The notes: generated from the letters alone by a model not told the origin. A stretch of DNA of 64,000 nucleotides from Cryobacterium frigoriphilum (GCF_004403305.1 NZ_SOHE01000053.1:62001-126000), one strand, 5' to 3'. Counted from the first letter of the stretch, positions 9,830-18,759 are shown. Numbers and translations: made by a program.

Positions 9830-10009
9830 GTGCTGATGACCTGCCCGCACTGCCGTGCCGCCGCCAAACTGGCCCCAAACCCGTCCATCCAGGGGTTCAC
9901 GTCCGAACCCCGCTATCGTCTGACCTGTTCCGGCTGCACCGAAACCACGGTGGGCCAGCCCGCGAACGCGGCGGGCAGCATCCGGTCGGCGATTCTCGTA
10001 GCGGCCTGA
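9830..10009 (+). CDS. Small zinc-ribbon protein, 59 residues
   Basis: A GTG start with AAGGAG eight bases upstream opens a 59-codon frame. It has two Cys pairs, CPHC (Cys5, Cys8) and CSGC (Cys33, Cys36), spaced as in a zinc-ribbon knuckle, so it should bind one Zn and could contact nucleic acid or another protein. The remainder is short and ends in a hydrophobic segment SIRSAILVAA. It sits 74 bases before the DUF7882 gene in the same direction and may be the first gene of that transcript. I know no function for it. Confidence 0.65.
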   Translation: MLMTCPHCRAAAKLAPNPSIQGFTSEPRYRLTCSGCTETTVGQPANAAGSIRSAILVAA

Positions 10010-10083
10010 ACACAGCAGCGACCTGAGAAAAGTCCCATCGTGTTCCCCGACGCCCGCTAGGGTGAAGCAACACTGGGGGCACG

Positions 10084-10437
10084 ATGGGCACACTGCTGTA
10101 CGGCAATTCCGGCATCGTGATCAGCTTTGACGATCGCGCTTTAATGCACCTGCAAATCGTCATCAGCGCCAAGCTCCGTCGCCGGGAGAGCTTCGTTTTC
10201 TCGTGGATCGACGCGGCCGATGCCAGCAGCGGTCGCAGCGCCATCTGGCTCGACCCGGCGAGCACCCTCTACTATCGGTACTTCGGCAGCCGCGTTCCCA
10301 CCATCAACCGGGAATGGATCGACGCCCTGATGCTCTCGGCCAACAGCGCCGGCGGGCTCGTTTTCATGTCCGAGCCGCCTCCCGCGGTGTCGGGCGCGGG
10401 GCCGCAGCACGTCGTCCCGGCATCGCCGGCACGGTGA
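10084..10437 (+). CDS. DUF7882-type small protein, rhodopsin-linked
   Basis: 117 residues. The pattern MGTLLYGN..I.ISFDDRALMHLQIVI..KLRR.ESF.FSW, then IWLDP, NREWIDALMLSANS and GL.F..EPP, is that of a small beta-rich family widespread in Microbacteriaceae, often mislabelled ATP-dependent DNA ligase. No signal peptide or membrane helix, so it is cytosolic. GGGGGC lies just before the ATG. Its TGA overlaps the ATG of the rhodopsin gene (TGATG), so the two are translationally coupled. As I recall, a small protein of unknown function is encoded next to CryoRhodopsins and was proposed as a signalling partner; this gene fits that place. The function itself is inference. Confidence 0.82.
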   Translation: MGTLLYGNSGIVISFDDRALMHLQIVISAKLRRRESFVFSWIDAADASSGRSAIWLDPASTLYYRYFGSRVPTINREWIDALMLSANSAGGLVFMSEPPPAVSGAGPQHVVPASPAR

Positions 10438-11411
10438 TGAACACGATGGCTGCCACGATCGTGGCGCCGTGGACGGCCACCCTGACCGAAGCGCAGTACC
10501 TGCTCACGCAGTACTTTCTGGTCTTGGCGGGTCTGGCCCTGTTCGCCGGCTTCGTGCGCACCTGGATGACCCAGGGCGAGGTCGGAGCGCGCTACCGGTC
10601 GGCCGTCGTGGCTCGTCTCTCGGTCATGGGCGTCGCGTTTCTGAGCTACGTCTATATGCTGATCAACCTCCGGCTCGGGTACGACCTCACGGTGTCGGGG
10701 TACGTTCCCAACGAACTGGCCATCAACGCGATGGTGCCCCGATTCATGGAGTGGTCGCTGACCGTTCCCCTGCTGAGCGTCGAACTTCTCACCGTGTGCA
10801 CGCTCGTCGGCACGGCCGCGCGGCGCACCCGCATCGCGGCGATGGGCGGCGGGTTCCTGATGATCTTCACCGGCTTCCTCGGGGCGGTCGTGATTGGCGG
10901 CGGCACGAGCCTGACCGCCCTGCTCGTCTGCGGCAGCCTCTGCGCGGTGTTCTGGATCTTCACGATGAGCGTGCTGATCCGCCAGGTGCGGCGCTCCCTG
11001 CCACAGCTGACCGTCGAGTCGGCCGACCTGCTGCGCTCGGCAACCATCGTGCTGCTCTCTGGCTGGTTCATGTATCCGGTCATGTTCATGATCCCGATGC
11101 TCGGTTCGGGCGGTGCCTGGACCACCGCCATGCAGATCGGCTACAGCGTCGCCGATATTTTCGTCAAGGTCATCTTCTGCGGACTGGTGCACCGCGTCGC
11201 CAAGCTCCGCACCGCCGAAGACGTACGCTCCGGTCTCGACGTGCACCCCGAAGCGATCTGGATCTCCTCGATCAAACAATCGGATGCCGGACTCCCCCGC
11301 GAAGTCTTTCTCGACGACGCCTCGACCGTTCACCACCGGCGGCCCAGGCCGCCGCTGAGCTCAGCGGTCGCGGCCGCGCCGACCAAGATGCCCGGCTACA
11401 CCGAAACCTGA
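10437..11411 (+). CDS. Microbial rhodopsin, CryoRhodopsin-like photosensor
   Basis: 324 residues, seven helices (about 20-42, 55-80, 94-122, 129-152, 158-182, 196-222, 228-256) and a 65-residue hydrophilic tail. Helix G has the retinal Schiff-base Lys244 with Asp240 (SVADIFVKV). Helix C reads RFMEWSLTVPLLSVEL, so the bacteriorhodopsin positions Asp85/Thr89/Asp96 are Glu105/Thr109/Glu116. Helix F keeps Trp210 and Tyr213-Pro214. Arg60 in helix B aligns by eye with bacteriorhodopsin Thr46, beside the cytoplasmic donor. Counting from Met4, these are Arg57, Glu102 and Asp237, the numbers I recall for CryoR1 of Cryobacterium. The set suggests a slow photocycle and a sensory role rather than pumping. 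Retinal-producing genes are not in the window. The first ATG overlaps the previous stop. Confidence 0.93.
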   Translation: MNTMAATIVAPWTATLTEAQYLLTQYFLVLAGLALFAGFVRTWMTQGEVGARYRSAVVARLSVMGVAFLSYVYMLINLRLGYDLTVSGYVPNELAINAMVPRFMEWSLTVPLLSVELLTVCTLVGTAARRTRIAAMGGGFLMIFTGFLGAVVIGGGTSLTALLVCGSLCAVFWIFTMSVLIRQVRRSLPQLTVESADLLRSATIVLLSGWFMYPVMFMIPMLGSGGAWTTAMQIGYSVADIFVKVIFCGLVHRVAKLRTAEDVRSGLDVHPEAIWISSIKQSDAGLPREVFLDDASTVHHRRPRPPLSSAVAAAPTKMPGYTET

Positions 11412-11460
11412 CCCGCCGCGCATTTGTGCCGCGTCCCGCCGGAGGTGGTTTCATTGACAA

Positions 11461-14400
11461 ATGCAGACTCGCCCGTTCGATCTCCAGCTCGTCGCCGCTC
11501 CAATGCTGAGTTACGCGCTCGCGCACAACCGTCAGAGCGTGCTGACGAGCGTCACCATCACCAATTCGGGGCCAGCGGTGCGGGCGGCCGTGCTGCGACT
11601 CACGGTCGAGAGCGCCGGCCAGTCACTCGCGGCGGCGTGTGAAATTCTGGTCGACCTCGCGGCGCAGCGCCCGGTCACGCTGACCGAACTGAATCTGCGC
11701 GGCGACCCGGCCATCATGCTCACGGTCGAGGAACAGCGCCCGGCCACGATTCACGCTGCGCTGTCGATCGGCGACGAGGTTGTCGCCGAGGCCCGACACG
11801 ACATCCAGCTGCTCGCGGCCCAGCAGTGGATCGCGCGCCCGGTCGAACTCGGCCTTGAGATGCTGTCCGCACACGTGCTGCCGAACCACCCGGCAATCTC
11901 GACGCTGCTCGCCGAGACCGCCGACCTGCTCGAACGCACCACCGGCAGCGGCTCCCTGCAGGGCTATCAGGCCGGCGAGACCCGCGTCGACCAGATCGTC
12001 GAGGCGGTCTTCGATGCGATGCGGGGCCACGGCATCCGCTACAGCAACCCGCCCGCCAGCTGGGACGTTGACGGCCAGAAGATTCGCACCCCCGGCGAGG
12101 TGTTGCACGGCCGGGCCGGCACCTGCCTCGACACCACGGTCGTGATGGCCGCCGCGCTCGAACAGGCGGGCCTGCACCCGCTGCTCATCGTCGTCACCGG
12201 CCACGCCTTTCTCGGCTACTGGCGTGAGGAGCAGACGCTCGGCTCCCCCGCCGTCACCGACGTGGATGATGTCATCAATCTCATCGACCTCGGCCTGATC
12301 GCGCTCGTGGAGACGACGGATGTCACCACCGACCGTTCCGAGGTGCCGTTCGCCCAGTCGCAGCGCGCGCCCTACGTCGCGCACCTCACGGGTGACCTGT
12401 CGGCCGTGGTCGGCATCGCCGACGTCGTGCAGGCCCGACTGGGCGGCATCATCCCGCTGCCCGCTCGCACGACGGATGCGGCCGGTACGGTCATCGTGAC
12501 GGAGTACCGCCCGGCCGCCGCGTCGACGCCCGCCGCGGAACGGCCGGGCCGGACTCCCGGCATCGGCACGGAGTCCATGCCGATCCCGCCGCGCGTCGAA
12601 CAGTGGAAAAACTCGCTGCTCGACCTGAGCCTGCGCAACCGGCTGATCAACTTCACCGATCGCGGCAAACTCGCGCTGACCGTTCCCGACCGCACCCTCT
12701 CCGCTATCGAAGACCAGGTCAACGCCGGCACCGGGCTCGGCCTCGTGCCGAGCGACCGGGTGTCGCAGGTTGACCGGGAGCGCGGCATCCGCTTCGGGCG
12801 TGATCTGCCGCTGACCCAGCTCACCGCACTGCTGCAGGAGAAGCGGTCGGTCTACGCCGATGTCACCGAGGCCGCCTACGACACCCGACTGCGCGGGCTT
12901 GCCTACAAGGCCCGCACAATCGTGCAGGAGACCGGAGCGAATAACCTCTACCTGGCCTTCGGCACCCTGGTCTGGACCGTGGCCGATCGAGAGCTGCGGT
13001 CGCCGCTCGTGCTGGTGCCGGTCGTGCTCGAAGCCACCCGCGGCGGCTACCGCATCGCGCTCGACGAGTCGGGGCAGTCCACGCCCAACTATTGCCTGCT
13101 CGAGAAGCTGCGTCAGGTGCACGGCCTGCACATTCCAGGCCTCGAAACGCCGAGCGATGACGAGTCGGGGCTCGACCTGGAGGCCGCCTTCCGCGCCACC
13201 CGCGAGGCGCTCGTCGAGGCCGGCCTGCCCTACCGCGTCGACGAGACGCTCGACCTGTCGATTCTGCAGTTTGCCAAGTTTCGACTGTGGAAAGACCTCG
13301 ACGACAACTGGCAAACCCTCGCCGAGAATGCGCTCGTTGGTCATCTGATTCACTCGCCGACGCTGCCGTTCACCGATCCGGCACCGGCACCGGTTGCTCC
13401 CGACCTGGACGCTCTGGGCGCCCAGTGCCCGGTTGCCGGTGACTCCTCACAGCTGGCCGCCGTCGCCGAGGCCGTCGCCGACCGTACCTTCGTGCTCGAG
13501 GGCCCGCCGGGCACCGGCAAGAGCCAGACCATCACCAACCTGCTGACCCGCGCGGTCGCCGACGGCAAGAAGGTGCTCTTCGTCGCCGAGAAGCGCGCCG
13601 CCCTGCAGGTCGTGCAGAAACGCCTCGACGAGGTCGGCATGGGTGCCTTCGCCCTCGACCTGCACGACAAGGCCAGCAAACCCGTGCAGGTGCGCGCCCA
13701 GATCCGGCGCGCCCTCGAACATCGCGTCGACGTCGATGCGCAGGGGCTGAAGAGTGACCTCGACCAGCTCGGCACCGCCCGCCGCAGCCTCGCCCGCTAT
13801 GCCGCGCGACTGCACGAGCAGAACCCGGCCGGCCTCTCGTTCTACTCCGCCCGCACGCAGGCACTCGCGGCCGCTGATGTGCCGGCCCTGCCGGTGCCGA
13901 GCAGCCTGCCCGCGACCGTGACACCGGAGCAGCTCACCGCCCTGCGCCACACCCTGCGCGACCTGCCCGGCGTCACCGAACCCGCGAACCCCCGCCGGGG
14001 GCACGCCTGGGCATTCATCGGCGCGCACTCCATCACAGCGGATGCCCTGGCGGCCATCGATTCGCAGACCGTCGCGGCCGCCGCCGCGCAGCTCGACGCG
14101 GCCTGCGCGGCGCTGCCGGGCGGTGCGGCTGCACTCGGCGCCGCCGAGGCTGCCGCGGTCGTCGCGACGCTGTCGACCCCGAGCGAGTTCGCGGCCCTCG
14201 GCACCCTCGCCGCCTCCGGTCGACGACCGCTTGAGGTGCTCGACACGGTTCGCGGTGCGCCCTGGATTCGCGATCACGCCGCCGCCACGGCCGCCGTCGA
14301 CGCTTTCGTGCAGACGCCCCACCCCGCGCTGCTGCTGTGTACCCCGGCCGCTCTGGTGCTCGACGTGCACGCCATCCACGCGGCGGCGTTCGCCGCGGAC

Positions 14401-17400
14401 TCCTCCGGATTCTTCGGGCGCGCGAAGCGCCGGCGGGCCGTGCTCGCCGAGCTTCAGGCCACCCTGCGGCCCGATGCTCAGGTCGCCCTGCGGCATCTCT
14501 CCGTTCTCACCGGACAACTCGTCGAGACCCGCGTGCGGCTCGATGCCCTGCACGCACGGGTGTCCGCCCTGCCCGGCGTGCACCTCGCCCCCGATTGGAA
14601 TCCGCTCGCCGCGGCCGACGGAACCCTGCTCGCGCAGCAGCTCGCCTGGCTGACCTGGGCCGCGAGCGTCGTCGCTGCGCCGTCCGAATCGACCGCCGGT
14701 GCCGCGGCCACCGGATCAGTACCGACCGGATCAGCACCGACCGGATCAGCACCCACCGCGCTCGGCGACGAGTTCGTCGCCGCCCTCCGCGCCTATCTCG
14801 GCGCCACCACCGAGAGCGACCCGGATTTCGGTGCGGCCGTGTCCCGGGTGGCCCAGGCCCTGCAGGACCTCTCGCTCGCGACGAGCGCGACCGCCGACGA
14901 GCTCTCGGATTGGGCCGGGCCGGGCGGCCTGGTTGCCGCGTGGACGACGGCCGGCACCGAACGGGCGAGCACCGTCCCCGGCCTGCCGTCATTGCGGCGC
15001 TGGCTGGCGCTGCTCGCCCACCTGCAGCCGCTCAGCGCGCTCGGGCTCACCGAAGCCCGCACCATCGTGCTCGAGGGCACACTCGACTCCGGGGATGCGA
15101 CGCTCGCGTTCGAAAAAGGGCTGGCCGTGGCGGCCCATGACGAGCGTGGCGCGGCGACGGCACTCGACCGGTTCGACGTGGACGCCCACAACCGGGCGAT
15201 CACCCGCTTCACCGGGGCATCCGCTGCCGTGCGGCAACACCTGCCGACCTTCATCCCCTCGACCGTGCTCGACCAGCGCACCTTCGGTGACGCCGTGACG
15301 ACCGGTCAGATCGGGCTGCTGAAACGCCAGCTCGACCGCCAGCGTGGCGGCATGGGCGTGCGAGATTTGATGAGCACCTTCGGCGACCTGATCACCGAGA
15401 TCATGCCCTGCATGCTCATGAGTCCCGAGTCCGTGGCACGGTTCTTTCCCGCGCAGGCTGCGCTCTTCGATATCGTCGTGTTCGACGAGGCCTCGCAGGT
15501 GCGGGTGGCGGATGCCGTCGGCGCCATGGGGCGGGCACGCTCGGTCGTGGTCGTCGGCGACAGCAAGCAGATGCCGCCGACCGCCTTCGCCGAGTCCAGC
15601 ATCAGTTCATTGGAAGACGAAGCGGTCAGCGTCGAGTTCGTGCGTGACGAGGAGTCGATCCTGTCGGAGTGCGTGCAGGCGCAGGTGCCGAGCCGGTGGT
15701 TGTCGTGGCACTACCGCAGCCAGGACGAGTCACTGATCGCGTTCAGCAACCGGGAGTATTACCGCGGCGCTCTCTCGTCGTTCCCGGCGCCCCGGCACGG
15801 CCGCGCGGGCACCGACACGAGCACCGCCACCGGGACCGAGGACTACGGCGTCAGCCTCCGCCGGGTCGACGGCACCTTTCTGCGCAGCGGGGTCGGTAAG
15901 GCCCTGCGCACGAACCCGGTCGAGGCCGACGCGGTCGTCACCGAGATCATCCGCCGTTTCGCGGACTCGCCCGCACAGACGCCGTCGATCGGTGTCGTCA
16001 CCTTCAACCTGCAGCAGCGCACCCTCATCGAGGGCCTGCTGCGGGACAGCGGCGATGACCGCATCACGGCGGCCCTCGACGTGGACACCGACGGCCTCTT
16101 CGTGAAAAACCTCGAAAATGTTCAGGGCGACGAGCGTGACACCATCCTGTTCTCGACGGCGTTCAGCGCCGACGCGAGCGGGCGCCTGCCGCTGAACTTC
16201 GGCCCCCTCAACCTGCCGGGCGGCGAGCGCCGCCTCAACGTGGCCGTCACTCGGGCCCGCCGCCAGATCATCGTGTTCAGCAGCTTCGCGCCGACCGACC
16301 TGCGCAGCGAAGAGACCGTCTCGCTCGGCATCAAGCACCTGCGCAAGTACCTCGACATGGCCGCCCTGAACGGCACCGGCGCCTGGCAAGACGAGGCTCG
16401 CCGGGGAACGGCGATCGATCGCCACCGCGAAGACATCGCCGCTGCCCTGCGTGAGCGCGGCCTCGTCGTGGCGACGGATGTCGGCCTCAGCGACTTTCGC
16501 ATCGACCTCACCGTGGCCATCGACGCGGATCCGCACCACCCGGTCATGGCGATCCTGCTCGACGGCCCGACCTGGGCCGCGCGGCACACGGTCTCTGACC
16601 GCGACGGGCTGCCCGTCGAGGTACTCTCGAAGCTTCTGCGTTGGCCGGCGGTCGAACGGGTTTGGATGCCCGCGTGGCTCGAAGACCGAGAATCGGTGCT
16701 CGATCACCTCACCGCGTCACTCGCGGCGGTGAAGACGGCACCGCCGGCAACCCCGGCTGCCCCGGCACCGTCAGCAACCCCGACCCCGCCAGCGGCTTCG
16801 AAAACTCCGGAAGCAGCGAACGCGGCCGCCACACGTCTCGCACCGGTCGCGCCGGTCGCCGGGCGGGCCGCGACCACCGCCGGCCTGCTCGACGGCGGTG
16901 GCTCATCCGTCGCCCCGGCCGGGCGCAGTACCGGCCTCGAGCGCGACTACCACCCCTGGCCGGAGCGCATGCTGGGGCCGATCTCGGTGCTCGACGCCTT
17001 GCCGGCCCGCCGAGCGGCGGCCGCGGTCGCGGCGGCTCTGGGCGAAATCGTCGAGGCCGAGGGCCCCATCCATCACGCCCGCCTCGCGAAACTGCTCGCG
17101 TCGAGCTTTGGTCTGACCAAGCTCAGCGCGGCACGGTCGAGGTCAATTCTGGAGCAGCTCCCGAATGACCTGACCGGCACGGATTCGTTCGCCTGGCCGA
17201 GCCGCATCGATCCCGAAACCTGGCGCGGCTACCGTCGCACGCCCGCCGGCCTGAGCCGTCCGCTCGAACAGGTCAGTCCGCGCGAGATCGTCAACGCCAT
17301 GGTCGACCTCGCGCACACGTCGGCCGGCATGAGCGAGGACGAGCTCAAGCGCGAGGCCCTCGGCGTGTTCGGCGGCACCCGCATGACCGCCGGCCTCGTC

Positions 17401-17493
17401 ACCGTGCTCACCGCAGCCCTGCAGCAGGGTCTCGCCGAACAACGTCTCGAGGCAACGGACACGGGAATCATCGTCGCCAGAATCCGCGAGTGA
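11461..17493 (+). CDS. Giant DUF4011 superfamily 1 helicase-nuclease (COG1112-like)
   Basis: 2010 residues. Order of parts: N-terminal beta domain; a transglutaminase-like segment with AGTCLD (Cys222) and TGHAF (His248); DUF4011 start EQWKNSLLDLSLRNRLINF near 380; Walker A EGPPGTGKSQ (Lys687); a long Ala-rich insert; Walker B FDEASQ (Asp1342-Glu1343); HYRSQDE (about 1417); NVQGDERDTI (about 1553); NVAVTRARR (about 1595); a PD-(D/E)xK-like domain of the MTES_1575 type near 1670-1760; a Pro/Ala linker; and a DUF3320 C-terminus near 1840-1900. It should unwind or remodel nucleic acid using ATP. Relatives occur in phage-defence loci (for example Mokosh helicases), but here it stands alone. GGAGGTGG precedes the ATG. 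It lies 49 bases after the rhodopsin and could be co-transcribed. Confidence 0.88.
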   Translation: MQTRPFDLQLVAAPMLSYALAHNRQSVLTSVTITNSGPAVRAAVLRLTVESAGQSLAAACEILVDLAAQRPVTLTELNLRGDPAIMLTVEEQRPATIHAALSIGDEVVAEARHDIQLLAAQQWIARPVELGLEMLSAHVLPNHPAISTLLAETADLLERTTGSGSLQGYQAGETRVDQIVEAVFDAMRGHGIRYSNPPASWDVDGQKIRTPGEVLHGRAGTCLDTTVVMAAALEQAGLHPLLIVVTGHAFLGYWREEQTLGSPAVTDVDDVINLIDLGLIALVETTDVTTDRSEVPFAQSQRAPYVAHLTGDLSAVVGIADVVQARLGGIIPLPARTTDAAGTVIVTEYRPAAASTPAAERPGRTPGIGTESMPIPPRVEQWKNSLLDLSLRNRLINFTDRGKLALTVPDRTLSAIEDQVNAGTGLGLVPSDRVSQVDRERGIRFGRDLPLTQLTALLQEKRSVYADVTEAAYDTRLRGLAYKARTIVQETGANNLYLAFGTLVWTVADRELRSPLVLVPVVLEATRGGYRIALDESGQSTPNYCLLEKLRQVHGLHIPGLETPSDDESGLDLEAAFRATREALVEAGLPYRVDETLDLSILQFAKFRLWKDLDDNWQTLAENALVGHLIHSPTLPFTDPAPAPVAPDLDALGAQCPVAGDSSQLAAVAEAVADRTFVLEGPPGTGKSQTITNLLTRAVADGKKVLFVAEKRAALQVVQKRLDEVGMGAFALDLHDKASKPVQVRAQIRRALEHRVDVDAQGLKSDLDQLGTARRSLARYAARLHEQNPAGLSFYSARTQALAAADVPALPVPSSLPATVTPEQLTALRHTLRDLPGVTEPANPRRGHAWAFIGAHSITADALAAIDSQTVAAAAAQLDAACAALPGGAAALGAAEAAAVVATLSTPSEFAALGTLAASGRRPLEVLDTVRGAPWIRDHAAATAAVDAFVQTPHPALLLCTPAALVLDVHAIHAAAFAADSSGFFGRAKRRRAVLAELQATLRPDAQVALRHLSVLTGQLVETRVRLDALHARVSALPGVHLAPDWNPLAAADGTLLAQQLAWLTWAASVVAAPSESTAGAAATGSVPTGSAPTGSAPTALGDEFVAALRAYLGATTESDPDFGAAVSRVAQALQDLSLATSATADELSDWAGPGGLVAAWTTAGTERASTVPGLPSLRRWLALLAHLQPLSALGLTEARTIVLEGTLDSGDATLAFEKGLAVAAHDERGAATALDRFDVDAHNRAITRFTGASAAVRQHLPTFIPSTVLDQRTFGDAVTTGQIGLLKRQLDRQRGGMGVRDLMSTFGDLITEIMPCMLMSPESVARFFPAQAALFDIVVFDEASQVRVADAVGAMGRARSVVVVGDSKQMPPTAFAESSISSLEDEAVSVEFVRDEESILSECVQAQVPSRWLSWHYRSQDESLIAFSNREYYRGALSSFPAPRHGRAGTDTSTATGTEDYGVSLRRVDGTFLRSGVGKALRTNPVEADAVVTEIIRRFADSPAQTPSIGVVTFNLQQRTLIEGLLRDSGDDRITAALDVDTDGLFVKNLENVQGDERDTILFSTAFSADASGRLPLNFGPLNLPGGERRLNVAVTRARRQIIVFSSFAPTDLRSEETVSLGIKHLRKYLDMAALNGTGAWQDEARRGTAIDRHREDIAAALRERGLVVATDVGLSDFRIDLTVAIDADPHHPVMAILLDGPTWAARHTVSDRDGLPVEVLSKLLRWPAVERVWMPAWLEDRESVLDHLTASLAAVKTAPPATPAAPAPSATPTPPAASKTPEAANAAATRLAPVAPVAGRAATTAGLLDGGGSSVAPAGRSTGLERDYHPWPERMLGPISVLDALPARRAAAAVAAALGEIVEAEGPIHHARLAKLLASSFGLTKLSAARSRSILEQLPNDLTGTDSFAWPSRIDPETWRGYRRTPAGLSRPLEQVSPREIVNAMVDLAHTSAGMSEDELKREALGVFGGTRMTAGLVTVLTAALQQGLAEQRLEATDTGIIVARIRE

Positions 17494-17495
17494 GC

Positions 17496-17546
17496 AGCAC
17501 GTGGTCGAGAACAGCACGTGGTCGAGAACAGCGCGTGGTTGAGAAC
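17496..17546. repeat. Three 17-base tandem repeats
   Basis: AGCACGTGGTCGAGAAC occurs at 17496-17512 and 17513-17529, followed by a copy with two changes at 17530-17546. The array starts right after the helicase stop codon, in the gap before the dehydrogenase gene. Confidence 0.85.
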
Positions 17547-17651
17547 GCCGAGCGGTCGGCGCCCGGCGTAGGCTGGAAGCACGCCGAGACGTACGCACTC
17601 TGTGTCATTCGGGCACGACAGTTGCAACACGTTTCGGCCAAGGAGCGCACC

Positions 17652-18719
17652 ATGGCATCACTCATGAAGGCCGCACGTTTTCACGGTCCCCACGACATTC
17701 GCATCGAAACCATTGCCGTTCCCGAGCTGCGAGCGGGCGCCGTGGCCATCGACGTCGCCTGGTGCGGCATCTGCGGCACCGACCTGCACGAGTACCTCGA
17801 CGGGCCGATCTTCATTCCGGCGGCCGGCCACCCGCATCCGCTCTCACACGAAGAAGAACCCGTCACGCTCGGGCACGAATTCTCCGGCACGATCACCGCG
17901 CTCGGCGAGGGCGTTACCGGCTTGACCGTGGGCGAGAACGTCGTCGTCGAACCCTACTTCGTCTGCGGTGAATGCGCCCCGTGTCTGGCCGGCAACTACC
18001 ACCTCTGCGTCAAGATGGGCTTCATCGGCCTCGCCGGCGGCGGTGGCGGCCTGAGTGAGAAGGTCGTCGTCGACCAGCGCTGGGTGCACCCGGTCGGCGA
18101 GATCCCGCTCGACCAGGCCGCCCTGATCGAACCTCTCTCGGTGGCTCACCATGCCTTCGTGCGCAGCGGTGCGAAGGCCGGAGACGTCGCCCTGATCGGC
18201 GGCGCTGGCCCCATCGGCCTGCTCGTCGCCGCGGTACTGAAGGCCAAGGGCGTGACTGTGATCATCTCCGAGCTGAGCGAGGCCCGCAAGGCCAAGGCGC
18301 TCTCCACCGGCGTCGCCGACTACGTGCTGGATCCGCGCGAAGGGGATGTCGCCACCCGCGTTCGCGAGCTCACCGACGGTGCCGGCGCCGACGTCTGCTT
18401 CGAGTGTTCGAGCGTCCAAGTGGTGCTCGACACCCTGTTCGACGCCGTGCGCCCCGCCGGCGTCATCGTCAACGTGTCGATCTGGGGCAAGCCCGCGAGC
18501 CTCGACATGCAGAAGCTCGTGCTCAAGGAGGTCGACCTGCGCGGCACGATCGCCTACGTGCGCGACCACCCGGCCACGATCAAGCTCGTGCAGCAGGGCC
18601 TCGTCGACCTCGCGCCCTTCATCACCGGCCGCATCGCGCTCGACGATCTCATCACCGAGGGCTTCGACACCCTCATCAACCACAACGACACCGCGGTGAA
18701 AATCATCGTGCACCCCTAA
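17652..18719 (+). CDS. Zn-dependent (R,R)-butanediol dehydrogenase-like MDR enzyme
   Basis: 355 residues from ATG 17652, with AGGAG six bases before it. Medium-chain dehydrogenase: catalytic Zn site CGICGTDLHEY and GHEFSG, structural Zn site CGECAPCLAGNYHLC, Rossmann motif GGAGPIGLL for NAD(H). The insertion PIFIPAAGHPHPL between the first motifs is typical of 2,3-butanediol dehydrogenases, which interconvert butanediol and acetoin; related enzymes oxidise other polyols such as threitol. It is convergent with the dhaK-dhaL operon, whose products handle small ketoses, so a polyol substrate is possible. The exact substrate is not proven. Confidence 0.88.
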   Translation: MASLMKAARFHGPHDIRIETIAVPELRAGAVAIDVAWCGICGTDLHEYLDGPIFIPAAGHPHPLSHEEEPVTLGHEFSGTITALGEGVTGLTVGENVVVEPYFVCGECAPCLAGNYHLCVKMGFIGLAGGGGGLSEKVVVDQRWVHPVGEIPLDQAALIEPLSVAHHAFVRSGAKAGDVALIGGAGPIGLLVAAVLKAKGVTVIISELSEARKAKALSTGVADYVLDPREGDVATRVRELTDGAGADVCFECSSVQVVLDTLFDAVRPAGVIVNVSIWGKPASLDMQKLVLKEVDLRGTIAYVRDHPATIKLVQQGLVDLAPFITGRIALDDLITEGFDTLINHNDTAVKIIVHP

Positions 18720-18759
18720 CCAGCCCTGCACGTGGCGCGGAAGCGCGGGGACGCAGCGG

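Noticed and set aside
9676..10026. Plus-strand frame beginning MRTDYPNVPATD before the zinc-ribbon gene
   Set aside because: The first third looks protein-like, but there is no ribosome site, it crosses both leader hairpins, and its second half is the wrong frame of the zinc-ribbon gene. A short leader peptide cannot be excluded.
10203..10436. 78-codon upstream extension of the rhodopsin frame
   Set aside because: Arg/Gln-rich shadow of the DUF7882 gene; the ATG overlapping its stop starts the conserved first helix.
10084..10437. ATP-dependent DNA ligase, a label often given to this small family
   Set aside because: No KxDG ligase motif or adenylation domain; far too short.
17490..17651. 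54-codon extension of the butanediol dehydrogenase-like enzyme
   Set aside because: It would translate the tandem repeats; the ATG at 17652 has AGGAG at the right distance and begins the family fold.
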